A stretch of 64,000 nucleotides of DNA from Anaerolineaceae bacterium (GTDB lineage: Bacteria; Chloroflexota; Anaerolineae; Aggregatilineales; Phototrophicaceae): NCBI GenBank assembly GCA_002702065.1, contig NZXX01000013.1, forward strand, positions 248,001 through 312,000, written 5' to 3'. The translations under genes were made by a program, and so were the position numbers. Below the pieces are notes generated by a model. The model had not been told where the DNA came from and ran no database searches. It worked only from the letters and a program-made list of their open reading frames with translations. Positions within the stretch are counted from its first letter, which is position 1, and the number at the start of each line of letters is the position of its first letter. This document shows positions 35,629-43,669 of the stretch, in pieces.

Positions 35629-36870
35629 TTAATCGTCGTCGTCCGAGTCACCGCTGCTTTCATTGTCGTCATCATCGTCGTCGTTGCGGTTGTTGTTCCG
35701 CCCGTCGTCGTCGTCATCATCATCATTGTTGTTGCTGTTGGTGTTGGTGTTAAAACCATCATCGTCGTCGTCATCGAAGTTATCGTTGAAATTGCTATTG
35801 TTGTTGAAGCCGTCGTCATCGTCATCATCGAACGAGGCCAGCGGGCGCGGCACCAGCAGTTGCGTACCCACCACCACCAGCCGCAGGTCCGTGATATTGT
35901 TCATGCGCGCCAGTTCTTCGATAGTGACGCCAGCGCGGGCCGCGATGCTCGACAGGGTATCACCTGCACGAACGGTGTACGTGACATTCCAGCTGCCGCT
36001 GGTATTGGTGTTCGCGTTGTTATTGGCATTGCTGTTGAAATTACCATTGCCATTTGCGTTGGCGTTGGCGTTGACGTTGCCATTGGCATTGGCATTCGAA
36101 TTGCCGTTGTTATTAAAGTTGTCGTCGTCGACAAAACCGTCATCGTCATCATCATCGAAGTTGCGGCGGGCGGTCTGGACTTCGCGGGCAATCAGCTGGC
36201 CGTTCTGGTTGCGCAGATGCAGCCGGACCAGCATCCCGGTCACCAGCTGGTTGCGGATTTCGGCGTTAGCAACGTCGATTGCCTGACCATTGACCACGAT
36301 GGTATCGCCATCAATCGCATCGAGCGTGCCGACCAGTTCAAACTCGCCGGGGCGGTCATCATCGGCGGCGTCACGGTCGTCGTCATCCGCCGGGTCATCT
36401 TCGTCGTCCAATTCGCGGGCGATCAGGCTGCCGTCATCAGCGAAGGAGGCTTCCACTTCCACAACCTGGCCGACCACTACCGGGCCATTAAATTCTGCAC
36501 CGGTCACGTCGAATGTAAAGCCACCGATGACCAGCGACGTGCCATTGAATGAATCCACGACACCGATCAGTTCAATCTCGTCGTCGCGCAGGTCGTTGTC
36601 ATCTGGCGTGTCGACTTCGCGCGCGGCGATGCGCCCGTCATTCAGCAGGGTGCCTTCGATTTTCACCACCGCGTCAACTGTCAGCGCGGCATTTAGCTGG
36701 GCCGTCGTGATGGTGACGGTCTGCCCGTTGACCACAATCGAACCATCAGCGTTGATCGATTCAACAGCGCCGACCATTTCAATGGTGTCGGGGCCACTCT
36801 GGGCCAGGGCGGTCTGCCCCACCAGCAAGACAGTCAGCAGAATCAGGGTCATACTCAATTTATATCGCAT
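35629..36870 (-). CDS. Secreted protein with three DUF5666 domains, LysM and Asp/Asn-rich tails
   Basis: A 413-residue exported protein. Signal peptide MRYKLSMTLILLTVLLVGQTALAQ; AGGAG before the ATG. Three DUF5666-type OB-like repeats (about 30-90, 98-152, 177-235), each of the form ELVGxVxxIxGxxIVVNGQxxxV...VVVGxxVxVxxxxxxDGxxxAREV. An Asn/Ala/Gly linker of alternating NANANGN repeats leads to a LysM (about 296-340: YTVRAGDTLSSIAARAGV), then a tail of Asp runs and Asn blocks. The acidic tail suggests cation binding. Its upstream position next to the sigma/LysM pair, and the same architecture of LysM plus Asp tail, make it a probable regulon member. Confidence 0.85.
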   Translation of the reverse strand: MRYKLSMTLILLTVLLVGQTALAQSGPDTIEMVGAVESINADGSIVVNGQTVTITTAQLNAALTVDAVVKIEGTLLNDGRIAAREVDTPDDNDLRDDEIELIGVVDSFNGTSLVIGGFTFDVTGAEFNGPVVVGQVVEVEASFADDGSLIARELDDEDDPADDDDRDAADDDRPGEFELVGTLDAIDGDTIVVNGQAIDVANAEIRNQLVTGMLVRLHLRNQNGQLIAREVQTARRNFDDDDDDGFVDDDNFNNNGNSNANANGNVNANANANGNGNFNSNANNNANTNTSGSWNVTYTVRAGDTLSSIAARAGVTIEELARMNNITDLRLVVVGTQLLVPRPLASFDDDDDDGFNNNSNFNDNFDDDDDDGFNTNTNSNNNDDDDDDDGRNNNRNDDDDDDNESSGDSDDDD

Positions 36871-37092
36871 GGAAATTGCTCCTATTGCTTTGGCCGAACA
36901 TCTCTATCGTCTGATAAAGCGCATAAAAGTTTCGGTAATCTGGCAAATTGCTCATCTGCCTTTCATCTCGGTTGGATCGAAAACAACCTACTAATTTCAT
37001 GTTTGACGGGTCAAAACAGCCTGAATCGCCTTCCTGACCAGGATGAGCTACGATGACTTGTAGAAATATGTCATCACCTGAGAAAACATCTT

Positions 37093-37893
37093 ATGACCTT
37101 ACACCTATCCGATTCAGCCCGCCGCGACAAAGCCAGACAGATTCAGGCGAACATGATCGCCTATATGCGGTTGTTCGCCGGGCTGCCGGGCATGGTCATG
37201 GTGGATGCCGACACATTCTGGTTCGTCAGCGGCAAACCCGCTCCGGGCAATATTATCCTGCGCACAGACTGGCCCACGGGTGACACCGAGACTCATATCG
37301 ATACCCTGTGCGCCCGGATCAGCCAGCATATCGACACCATCGACTGGTTTGTGTTCCCGCACGATCAACCGCCAGACCTCGGCCAGCGGCTGGCAGCACG
37401 CGGGATGCCGGGTGGGCCGGGCGGCAACTGGCTGTGGGCGGACCTGACTGCACAGCGCAATGCCCCGGCTGTACCGGACTCATTCCGTATCGAGCAGGTA
37501 CGCGATGATTCAATGATGGCGGCGTGGGTGCGGGTGTCGGAGGCTGGTTTCGGCGGTGATCTGGGGGTCTTCTATGAGGCTTATGCGCGACACGGCTATG
37601 GGCCTGCGGCCTTTTCACTGCACTATACCGGCTATCTGGGCGATGTGCCCGTGACTTCTGGCACCCTGTTGGACGCCGGATATACCGCCTCGCTTTATGA
37701 CATTTCCACCCCACCCGCCTATCGTGGGCAGGGGTTTGGCAGCGCGATCACGTATGCGATGATGCAGGTCATCCGCGACCGGGGCTACACCGATACCTGG
37801 ATCTGGTCATCGAACATGGCGAAAAGCGTGTACCAGCGGCTCGGCTATGTCGAAGTCGATTTTGGCCTGCGCGAACATACATGGCGCAAGTGA
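37093..37893 (+). CDS. GNAT family acetyltransferase, two-domain
   Basis: A 266-residue protein. The N-terminal ~130 residues are a degenerate GNAT-like half (MIAYMRLFAGLPGMVMVDADTFWFVSG). The C-terminal half is a typical acetyltransferase: FRIEQVRDDSMMAAWVRVSEAGFGG, SLYDISTPPAYRGQGFGSAITYAMMQ (acetyl-CoA motif) and MAKSVYQRLGYVEV. Substrate unknown. Confidence 0.88.
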   Translation: MTLHLSDSARRDKARQIQANMIAYMRLFAGLPGMVMVDADTFWFVSGKPAPGNIILRTDWPTGDTETHIDTLCARISQHIDTIDWFVFPHDQPPDLGQRLAARGMPGGPGGNWLWADLTAQRNAPAVPDSFRIEQVRDDSMMAAWVRVSEAGFGGDLGVFYEAYARHGYGPAAFSLHYTGYLGDVPVTSGTLLDAGYTASLYDISTPPAYRGQGFGSAITYAMMQVIRDRGYTDTWIWSSNMAKSVYQRLGYVEVDFGLREHTWRK

Positions 37894-37974
37894 AGCCGGT
37901 CAGGCCCTTATCGCTTATGCTTTTGCCATCTATAGTATCTAACCTCAACCCATACCGATCATGAAGGAGAAACC

Positions 37975-38367
37975 ATGTCCACGCTTGAAACCAACAAAAC
38001 TGTTGTTCGGCGCTACATTCAGGAAGTGATCAATCAGCGCCAGCTCGACCTGATCGACACATTTTTTGTCCCGGCCATGCGCGAGAAAGTGCGTGGTTTT
38101 CTTACAAAAGGGGAAAACCCGTTCCCCGATGGGCACGAAGAAATCCTGGATATTATCGCCGAGGGCAACACCGTAATGGTTCGCTGGCTGTTCAAAGCCA
38201 CGCATCAGGGCACGTTTATGGGTGTCCCGGCCACCGGCAAACCGGTCGAGGTCGAGGGCTACGGCATTTACTATCTGGAAAACGCGCAGATCACATGGGA
38301 TACGATTTGCTTCGACTGGCTTGAAGCGCTGGAACAGATCGGCGCACGGGTGACCAGCGCAGACTGA
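37975..38367 (+). CDS. SnoaL-like polyketide cyclase/ester cyclase family protein
   Basis: A 130-residue single-domain protein with the NTF2-like cone fold: ETNKTVVRRYIQEVINQRQLDLIDTFF, GHEEILDIIAEGNTVMVRW, and GTFMGVPATGKPVEVEGYGIYYLENAQIT are classical SnoaL blocks. AAGGAG precedes the start. Members range from polyketide cyclases to proteins of unknown function; no biosynthetic cluster is nearby, so the role is open. Confidence 0.88.
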   Translation: MSTLETNKTVVRRYIQEVINQRQLDLIDTFFVPAMREKVRGFLTKGENPFPDGHEEILDIIAEGNTVMVRWLFKATHQGTFMGVPATGKPVEVEGYGIYYLENAQITWDTICFDWLEALEQIGARVTSAD

Positions 38368-38391
38368 CCCGCAACGGTGGCGCGTGACCAT

Positions 38392-38428
38392 AAAAAAGCC
38401 GCCTGCCAGCAGATGCCTGACAAGCGGC
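38392..38428 (-). terminator. Rho-independent terminator of the YtjA-like gene
   Basis: On the minus strand GCCGCTTGTCAGGC pairs with GCTGGCAGGCGGC, followed by six T. It also lies after the convergent SnoaL gene. Confidence 0.75.
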
Positions 38429-38448
38429 CCGATTGTCTGTTTTGGATA

Positions 38449-38616
38449 TTATGTATCGGCAAGACCAAGCCGGAAGACCAGTACCGCCAGCGGCACGAAG
38501 GAGAACAGCGCAAACAGGATCTGTACCATGACGGAGGCTGTACCTACCAGGCTGTTAAAGCCGACCACCGCCAGCACCGCCGCGACAAAGTAGCACAACA
38601 AAATCCAACGTAACAT
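38449..38616 (-). CDS. Small membrane protein, DUF1328/YtjA-like
   Basis: A 55-residue protein starting MLRWILLCYFVAAVLAVVGF and continuing with a second helix (VQILFALFSFVPLAVLVF). The pattern MLRWxLxFxxxAxxAAxxGF and QILFxxFxxxFxxxL is that of DUF1328 (YtjA) membrane peptides, which have the same length and two helices. AAGG lies before the ATG and a strong terminator follows the stop. It is too short for most gene finders. Function unknown; the family is often stress-induced. Confidence 0.75.
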   Translation of the reverse strand: MLRWILLCYFVAAVLAVVGFNSLVGTASVMVQILFALFSFVPLAVLVFRLGLADT

Positions 38617-38659
38617 CTTGCACCTTCTTTCAGGTCAAGTCAGCATATAAAGCAGACTG

Positions 38660-38980
38660 TCAGTCCTTGCTGCGGCCAAAGCCCCCGCGACTGCGGATTT
38701 TCGGGCTGTCGACCCGCGACCCCGAACCGGATGATGTACGCGAGCCGGATGACGAGGGTCGGCCAAAGCTGCCCCGGCTGCGGATATTCGGGTCGTCGTA
38801 CTGCGGGCGGCGTGCGCCACCAAAGAAGCCACGACTACGAATATTGGGATCGTCGTATTCCGGGTTGTTGGCCCCCCGCCGGGAATAAGGTGAGCCAAAC
38901 ATATTCATCAAACGCGGCAGCACCATCAGGCCGATGACGATCAGTGCCGCGACCATACACAGGGTTCCAAGGTCGTTCAT
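38660..38980 (-). CDS. Small membrane protein with YDDPNIRSRG tandem repeats
   Basis: A 106-residue protein: one transmembrane helix (about 5-24, TLCMVAALIVIGLMVLPRL), then three copies of a motif Y/S-DDP/SP-(N/K)IRSRG-x-FG (EYDDPNIRSRGFFG, QYDDPNIRSRGSFG, VDSPKIRSRGGFG), joined by Ser/Gly-rich linkers. AAGGA precedes the ATG. The tail is strongly basic and may interact with nucleic acid, wall polymer or membrane. No known family recognised. Confidence 0.75.
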   Translation of the reverse strand: MNDLGTLCMVAALIVIGLMVLPRLMNMFGSPYSRRGANNPEYDDPNIRSRGFFGGARRPQYDDPNIRSRGSFGRPSSSGSRTSSGSGSRVDSPKIRSRGGFGRSKD

Positions 38981-38994
38981 GGTTTTGATCCTTT

Positions 38995-39480
38995 TTACTG
39001 AACTTCGAAGCTGACCGTGTCGGCAGGATTGCCGTTGATATAAAACTCAGCTTCGTAGGTGCCGGGGTCCAGGCTCATTTCCACCGGTTCAAAGACAAAG
39101 TTCAGGCAGGTATTCTGATAGTCCTGATCCGCACGAATTTCGGTGGTGTCCTCGACGGCGTTGCCATCCTGATACAAACGTACGAATACGCCCGTGCCTG
39201 CAGGAATGTCTGCATCCGGCGCGACCACGTAAATCGGTTCCCTACCGCTGAACTGGCTGGTGGTATCAACCGCGCAGCCATCCCGATCAAGCGACAAAGC
39301 CGTTACCGGGTTGCCGATCTGGATATTTTCTGCACCGGGGATCGGCTCGTTTTCATTGACCACAGGGGCCGGTTCATTCAGCGAATCCGTATTAAACAGA
39401 CGCGGCAGCAGCAGTACCGCCCCAATAATGACCAGGGCAATAATGCCGATGGTTTTCATATCAAACCGCGAATTGTTCAT
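38995..39480 (-). CDS. Membrane-anchored hypothetical protein, 161 residues
   Basis: An N-terminal transmembrane helix (MKTIGIIALVIIGAVLLLPRLF) and an extracytoplasmic beta-sandwich-like domain with paired cysteines (DGCAVDTTSQF and QNTCLNFVFEP). The second half (VFVRLYQDGNAVEDTT, DPGTYEAEFYINGNPADTVSFEV) looks like an immunoglobulin-like fold. AAGGA lies before the start. The anchor resembles that of the next gene on this strand (both end in LPRL), suggesting related localisation. Function unknown. Confidence 0.75.
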   Translation of the reverse strand: MNNSRFDMKTIGIIALVIIGAVLLLPRLFNTDSLNEPAPVVNENEPIPGAENIQIGNPVTALSLDRDGCAVDTTSQFSGREPIYVVAPDADIPAGTGVFVRLYQDGNAVEDTTEIRADQDYQNTCLNFVFEPVEMSLDPGTYEAEFYINGNPADTVSFEVQ

Positions 39481-39794
39481 GAGTCATTCCTTCGCACATG
39501 GTTCAAACGCTGTCATCACATTAGTTGTAAATGGTAGAAAATTCGCGGGGCGGCTGGTGGATTGGTCTATAGGTCAGGCGATTGATCGCTTGCTAGATCG
39601 TGCGGATAACGACTGAGGCGGGTTACGTAATGTTGCGTTCAGGCTCGTAAGAAAGCTGAGGGAATAGCCCGAAAGTACCTGCCAGCGTCATGTTTGCGTA
39701 GGGAAAACCTCATTTGTCATTAAATTTTCTTCCGTACACTGCACAGTCGGGTGAGTAAATTGTATTGCCCGCTTGCATGAGAGGAGATTTGAGA
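39481..39794. other. Divergent intergenic region
   Basis: 314 bases between the hypothetical membrane protein and the fasciclin gene. TTGTCA at 39715 with TACACT 15 bases later is a weak promoter candidate for the rightward gene. No open frame of interest. Confidence 0.4.
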
Positions 39795-40886
39795 ATGAGG
39801 AAATTTATCACGATTTTGGCGGCACTCGGTTTGTTTGCAATGCTGATCGTGCCGACCTTCGCTCAGGAAGTGACTGAGGAACCAACCGTAACGACCGCAC
39901 CGGTCACCGAGCCAACCGCTGTGCCGACCGTGGCAGCAACGGCGGTGGCCACCATGGAAGCCACTGAAGAAATGTCCATGATGGAAGATATGGGCGGTCC
40001 AACGGTTGCGGACTTCATTGTAGACAACTATGTCCGCCTGGGCGAAGCCGTTCAGACAGCCGGGTTGGTCGACACACTCAACAGTGGTGACTTTACCGTG
40101 TTCGTGCCGAATGATGGCGCGTTCCTGACCCTGCTGAATGATCTCGACATTTCGCTGAATGATCTGTACTCGAATCCGGCCCTGCTGGAAGGCGTGATCA
40201 CGTATCATGTCGTACCAGGGATTGTGACTTCGGACGACATTCTGAACGGCGGCATGAACGTGCTGGATACGGTGCACGGTGGTTCGCTGGCCTTTGGTTA
40301 TAACGATGTGACCAGCCGCGTGACCATCAACGGTGGCGCCGCCTCCATCGAACAGCCCGACATCGTGCTGAGCAACGGCATTGTCCATGTGATCGACAAT
40401 GTGCTGCTGCCGCCGGATGCCGATGTGCTGATGACGAACCCGATGCCGGAAGCCACGGAAGAAGCGGTGGTTGCCAAGAGCCTGCTCGACATTTCATCCG
40501 AAACACTCGTGCGGCTGACGGAACTTGTGAATGCAGCCGGGCTGGCGGATGAGCTGGCAAGCGGTGAATATACGCTGCTGGCCCCCAACGACGGCGCGTT
40601 TACCACGCTGCTGAACGAACTGGACACCTCGTATGAAGGTCTGCTGGGCGACCAGGAACTGCTGATGGACGTGCTGACGTATCACCTGATTCCGGGCACG
40701 CTGACCGCGCAGGACCTGACCGGTACCGTTACGACCGTCAACGGCGCGACGCTGAACTTCGGCTATGACCCGAGTGTGAGCCGCATCACCATCAACGGTG
40801 GCGCTGCCTCGGTGGAACAGACGAACTTCCGCGCCAGCAACGGCGTGATGCACATCATTGATAACGTGCTGCTGCCACCGCAGTAA
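39795..40886 (+). CDS. Secreted protein with two fasciclin (FAS1) domains
   Basis: A 363-residue exported protein. The signal peptide MRKFITILAALGLFAMLIVPTFAQ follows AGGAG, so this ATG is preferred over one 30 bases upstream. A Thr/Pro/Val linker leads to FAS1 domain 1 (about 75-205: GDFTVFVPNDGAFLTLL, ITYHVVPG, IVHVIDNVLLPP) and FAS1 domain 2 (about 228-363: GEYTLLAPNDGAFTTLL, LTYHLIPG, MHIIDNVLLPP). FAS1 domains mediate adhesion. No membrane anchor at the C-terminus. Confidence 0.92.
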   Translation: MRKFITILAALGLFAMLIVPTFAQEVTEEPTVTTAPVTEPTAVPTVAATAVATMEATEEMSMMEDMGGPTVADFIVDNYVRLGEAVQTAGLVDTLNSGDFTVFVPNDGAFLTLLNDLDISLNDLYSNPALLEGVITYHVVPGIVTSDDILNGGMNVLDTVHGGSLAFGYNDVTSRVTINGGAASIEQPDIVLSNGIVHVIDNVLLPPDADVLMTNPMPEATEEAVVAKSLLDISSETLVRLTELVNAAGLADELASGEYTLLAPNDGAFTTLLNELDTSYEGLLGDQELLMDVLTYHLIPGTLTAQDLTGTVTTVNGATLNFGYDPSVSRITINGGAASVEQTNFRASNGVMHIIDNVLLPPQ

Positions 40887-40910
40887 GCCGCTTATCAAAC
40901 CGATTTTCCG

Positions 40911-40944
40911 CAGGGTCGTGGCCACGTGTCACGGCCCTGTTTTT
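40911..40944 (+). terminator. Rho-independent terminator after the fasciclin gene
   Basis: CAGGGTCGTG and CACGGCCCTG form a stem over GCCACGTGT and are followed by TTTTTG. Confidence 0.8.
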
Positions 40945-41092
40945 GTGTACTGCACAGATCAAAAGCCAACAGGCGACGTTCTGTAGCGTCGATGCGCACC
41001 CTGAAGGGCATAAACGAATCACTCCTACCAAAACATTCCACATCCTACTTTATAATGCCAGTGACCTTGGATGTGATTCTGGAGGGGGACTG

Positions 41093-41944
41093 ATGAAAAT
41101 TTTACTTGCCGGAGCCACCGGGGCGATTGGTCGGCTGCTGCTGCCCTTGCTGATAGAAGCCGGACACGAAGTCGTGGGGTCCACCCGCAGCGCAGATAAG
41201 TTCGAGCAGATTACGGCGTTGGGTGGGCGACCCGTGCTTATGAATGCGCTCGACCGCGACAGTGTGTTTGCGGCGATGCAGCAGGCACAACCCGACGTTG
41301 TCATCCACCAGCTTACGGACCTGAGCAGCCGCGATTTTGCAGGCAACGCGCACCTGCGGGTGGTCGGCACGCGCCATCTGGTCGACGCGGCGCTGGCGGT
41401 GGGTGCGCAGCGGATGATTTCGCAAAGCCTGTCGTGGACGTATGTGGCCGGCGATTCACCGGCACATGAAGATGAGCCGCTCGACCTGGATGCGCCCGAA
41501 CCACGCCGTGGCACAGTGGCAGCGTGTGTATCGCTGGAACAGGCGACCGCCGAAATGCCGGTCGGGGTGGTGCTGCGCTATGGCATGTTTTACGGACCGG
41601 GCACATGGTTCACCCGCGATGGCCTGACCACCGACCAGATATGGCAGGGCGAGATTGTCGCCAGCGATGCGGTAACGTCATTTCTGCATGTGGCTGATGC
41701 GGCCCACGCGGCGGTGGCGGCGCTGGCATGGCCTGCCGGTGCGGTGAACATTGTCGACGACACGCCTGCTGTGGGGAAGGACTGGGTGCCGTTTTATGCC
41801 CAACAGGTGGATGCGCCCCCGCCCCCGGTTCAGGATGGCCGCCAGGGTTGGGAGCGCGGGCAATCAAACGCGAAGGCACGGGCGCTTGGCTGGACCCCGC
41901 AATATCCTTCCTGGTGCGACGGCTTCGAGCAGGTGTTGCGTTAA
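41093..41944 (+). CDS. NAD-dependent epimerase/dehydratase family protein
   Basis: A 283-residue short-chain oxidoreductase. N-terminal MKILLAGATGAIGRLLLPLLIEAGHEVVGSTRS is the cofactor fold; QSLSWTYVAG occupies the catalytic strand, where the usual YxxxK is not obvious, so it may be an atypical member. C-terminal FLHVADAAHAAVAAL and ARALGWTPQYPSWCDGF are typical of epimerase-like proteins. GGAGGGGG lies before the ATG and TATAAT at 41051-41056. Substrate unknown. Confidence 0.85.
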   Translation: MKILLAGATGAIGRLLLPLLIEAGHEVVGSTRSADKFEQITALGGRPVLMNALDRDSVFAAMQQAQPDVVIHQLTDLSSRDFAGNAHLRVVGTRHLVDAALAVGAQRMISQSLSWTYVAGDSPAHEDEPLDLDAPEPRRGTVAACVSLEQATAEMPVGVVLRYGMFYGPGTWFTRDGLTTDQIWQGEIVASDAVTSFLHVADAAHAAVAALAWPAGAVNIVDDTPAVGKDWVPFYAQQVDAPPPPVQDGRQGWERGQSNAKARALGWTPQYPSWCDGFEQVLR

Positions 41945-41953
41945 ATACACCGA

Positions 41954-43489
41954 TCAGTGCTCGAAGGACAACGTCTCGCCTGCTTCGGGCTGGCCGCCTG
42001 TATGATCGCGCAGCGCGGTGACGATAAACTGCTGCACCCGCGCTTCACCGCGATCTGTCAGCCGCACCGTGCCGTTTTCCACCGCGGCCAGGTTGCGCCC
42101 GCGCACCCGCCCCAGGACGCGCTGCGTTTTCTGGCGCGACCAGTTGAGGTGTTCATGCAGGGTACTGACAGCCAGTTCCTGCTGAGCCTGTGCCGTGTTG
42201 GTGTGGTTGTAGACGTGCCCCATCAGCAGCTGGTCGGCGAACTGCTGGCGTTGGTGGCGGCGCCGGAGCACACTCGATACCAACCCGTAACGCGGCGAGA
42301 ACACCCACGTCAGCAGGAAGAAGACGAACATCATCAGCACCATGGCCGCCGAAATAGATGTGTTCCAGGTGGTGAAGCCGTCCAGCCCGATGGTGCGGTC
42401 CAGCAGGCGCAGCAAGTCGCTGACCTGAAAGATGCCGAGGAAGTTACCTCGTGACAGTTCATAACCGGTCGCGGTGCTCAGCCCACCGACTACCGGCGCG
42501 ATCAGCAGCATGAGGGCCAGCCGGTCCGTTAACAGATAGGCCGTCGCCGCCGGGATAACATAAAACGCCACCATCAGAATCGACCCGACCGCATCAAAGG
42601 CCGCGACCGCCGTCACACTGACCAGCACCATCAGCGCGTAATTCATCACGCCCGGATGAAAGCCCAGCGCTGCCGCCAGCCCCGCGTCGAAGGTCGTCAG
42701 CTTCAGTTCCTTATAAAACAGCACGACAAAGGCGAGGTTAACGAGCGTCGTCAGCAGCATGACGGTGATGGCCCGCGGCCAGAATACCAGCCCTGGCGGT
42801 TCGTCGATCAGCCGTTCGCGCCATGCTTCAGCAGCCGTGTAGGTACCACAGTTGAAGCAGGTTTCCTCGAACACCGCTTCCGGGTCGCGCGGGCCGATGT
42901 CGCCCCCGACCACACAGTTGACGCACTGCCGCCCCAGCTCAGCGCGCGGGTCGTCGGGTGTGATGACCACATCGTCGCACACATCCAGACAGTGGCTTTC
43001 CGTATCTGCCCACACCACGCCGATTTCACCCAGAATCACGGCGTCGGTATCCAGATGAACATTCGACGTAAACTGCGAAATCAGAATTATGGCGATGGCG
43101 AACAACAGCGGAAAAGCCAGCCCCAGCGCGGCATCGGCCTTGACCAGCCCGGAACGGTGAATCGCCTCGGTCAGCACGACGGTCGCTACCCCGGCGATGG
43201 CCGCGCCAACAATCAGAAACGGCGACGAAATATCCGGCTCCATAGCCGGCAGCGCGATCATCAGCAAAAAGGCGACGACGATGCCCAGCAGCACCGTATG
43301 GCTGATAGCGTCACTCGTCATCGACATTTTACGCAGCAGCAAAAAGGTCCCCAGCAGCGCACCGGAGATCGCCACCAGCACGCCGACGATGATGGCCGCG
43401 GTCTGCGGGTCACCCAGCGCGTTGTTCACCTGCTCGGCGGTGGTGAATTGCAGCAGCAGGTCAATTAATAAACGTTCGATCAGGTTCAT
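41954..43489 (-). CDS. Zn/Mn ABC permease with a cysteine-rich insertion and winged-helix tail
   Basis: A 511-residue permease of the ZnuB/MntB family. The membrane part has the family blocks TFLLLRKMSMTSDAISHTVLLGI, LTTFDAGLAAALGFHPG and MVAFYVIPAATAYLL. Two features are unusual: an insertion of about 75 residues between helices with six cysteines (C167, C171, C189, C192, C211, C214; CxxxC, CxxC, CxxC), and a C-terminal soluble domain of about 110 residues with a winged-helix pattern (STLHEHLNWSRQKTQRVLGRV, LTDRGEARVQQFI). It is the last gene of the metal-uptake operon, separated from the preceding permease by a palindromic element. Confidence 0.88.
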   Translation of the reverse strand: MNLIERLLIDLLLQFTTAEQVNNALGDPQTAAIIVGVLVAISGALLGTFLLLRKMSMTSDAISHTVLLGIVVAFLLMIALPAMEPDISSPFLIVGAAIAGVATVVLTEAIHRSGLVKADAALGLAFPLLFAIAIILISQFTSNVHLDTDAVILGEIGVVWADTESHCLDVCDDVVITPDDPRAELGRQCVNCVVGGDIGPRDPEAVFEETCFNCGTYTAAEAWRERLIDEPPGLVFWPRAITVMLLTTLVNLAFVVLFYKELKLTTFDAGLAAALGFHPGVMNYALMVLVSVTAVAAFDAVGSILMVAFYVIPAATAYLLTDRLALMLLIAPVVGGLSTATGYELSRGNFLGIFQVSDLLRLLDRTIGLDGFTTWNTSISAAMVLMMFVFFLLTWVFSPRYGLVSSVLRRRHQRQQFADQLLMGHVYNHTNTAQAQQELAVSTLHEHLNWSRQKTQRVLGRVRGRNLAAVENGTVRLTDRGEARVQQFIVTALRDHTGGQPEAGETLSFEH

Positions 43490-43532
43490 TTGGGCTTACC
43501 ACCCTTTATAACACATTGACTGTACTTGGATA

Positions 43533-43613
43533 CCTCACCCCGCCAACCTACGGTTGTCTTCCCCTCTCCATCGATGGAGAGGGGGTGGATCGCGTAGCGA
43601 GACGGGGGTGAGG
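43533..43613. repeat. Palindromic CCTCACCCC element, 81 bases, inverted copy
   Basis: Same element as at 31349-31429 but in the other orientation: CCTCACCCCGCCAACCTACG ... TCGCGTAGCGAGACGGGGG, with inner CCCTCTCCATCGATGGAGAGGG. It sits between the two permease genes of the metal operon. Confidence 0.85.
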
Positions 43614-43669
43614 TTTGGGCCACAACTTGCGTTTTTCGGTTAATGATTACACTGTGTTCATGTCTGAGA

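Noticed and set aside
35473-36552. Long open frame opposite the DUF5666-LysM gene, rich in Val/Ile
   Set aside because: It is the complement of Asp/Asn codon repeats (GAC/AAC read as GTC/GTT). The opposite strand has a signal peptide, three recognisable domains and a ribosome binding site.
38660-38900. Short repeated units that could suggest a CRISPR-like array
   Set aside because: The repeats are in-frame codons for YDDPNIRSRG within a protein with a clear start; spacers are not unique protospacer-like sequences.
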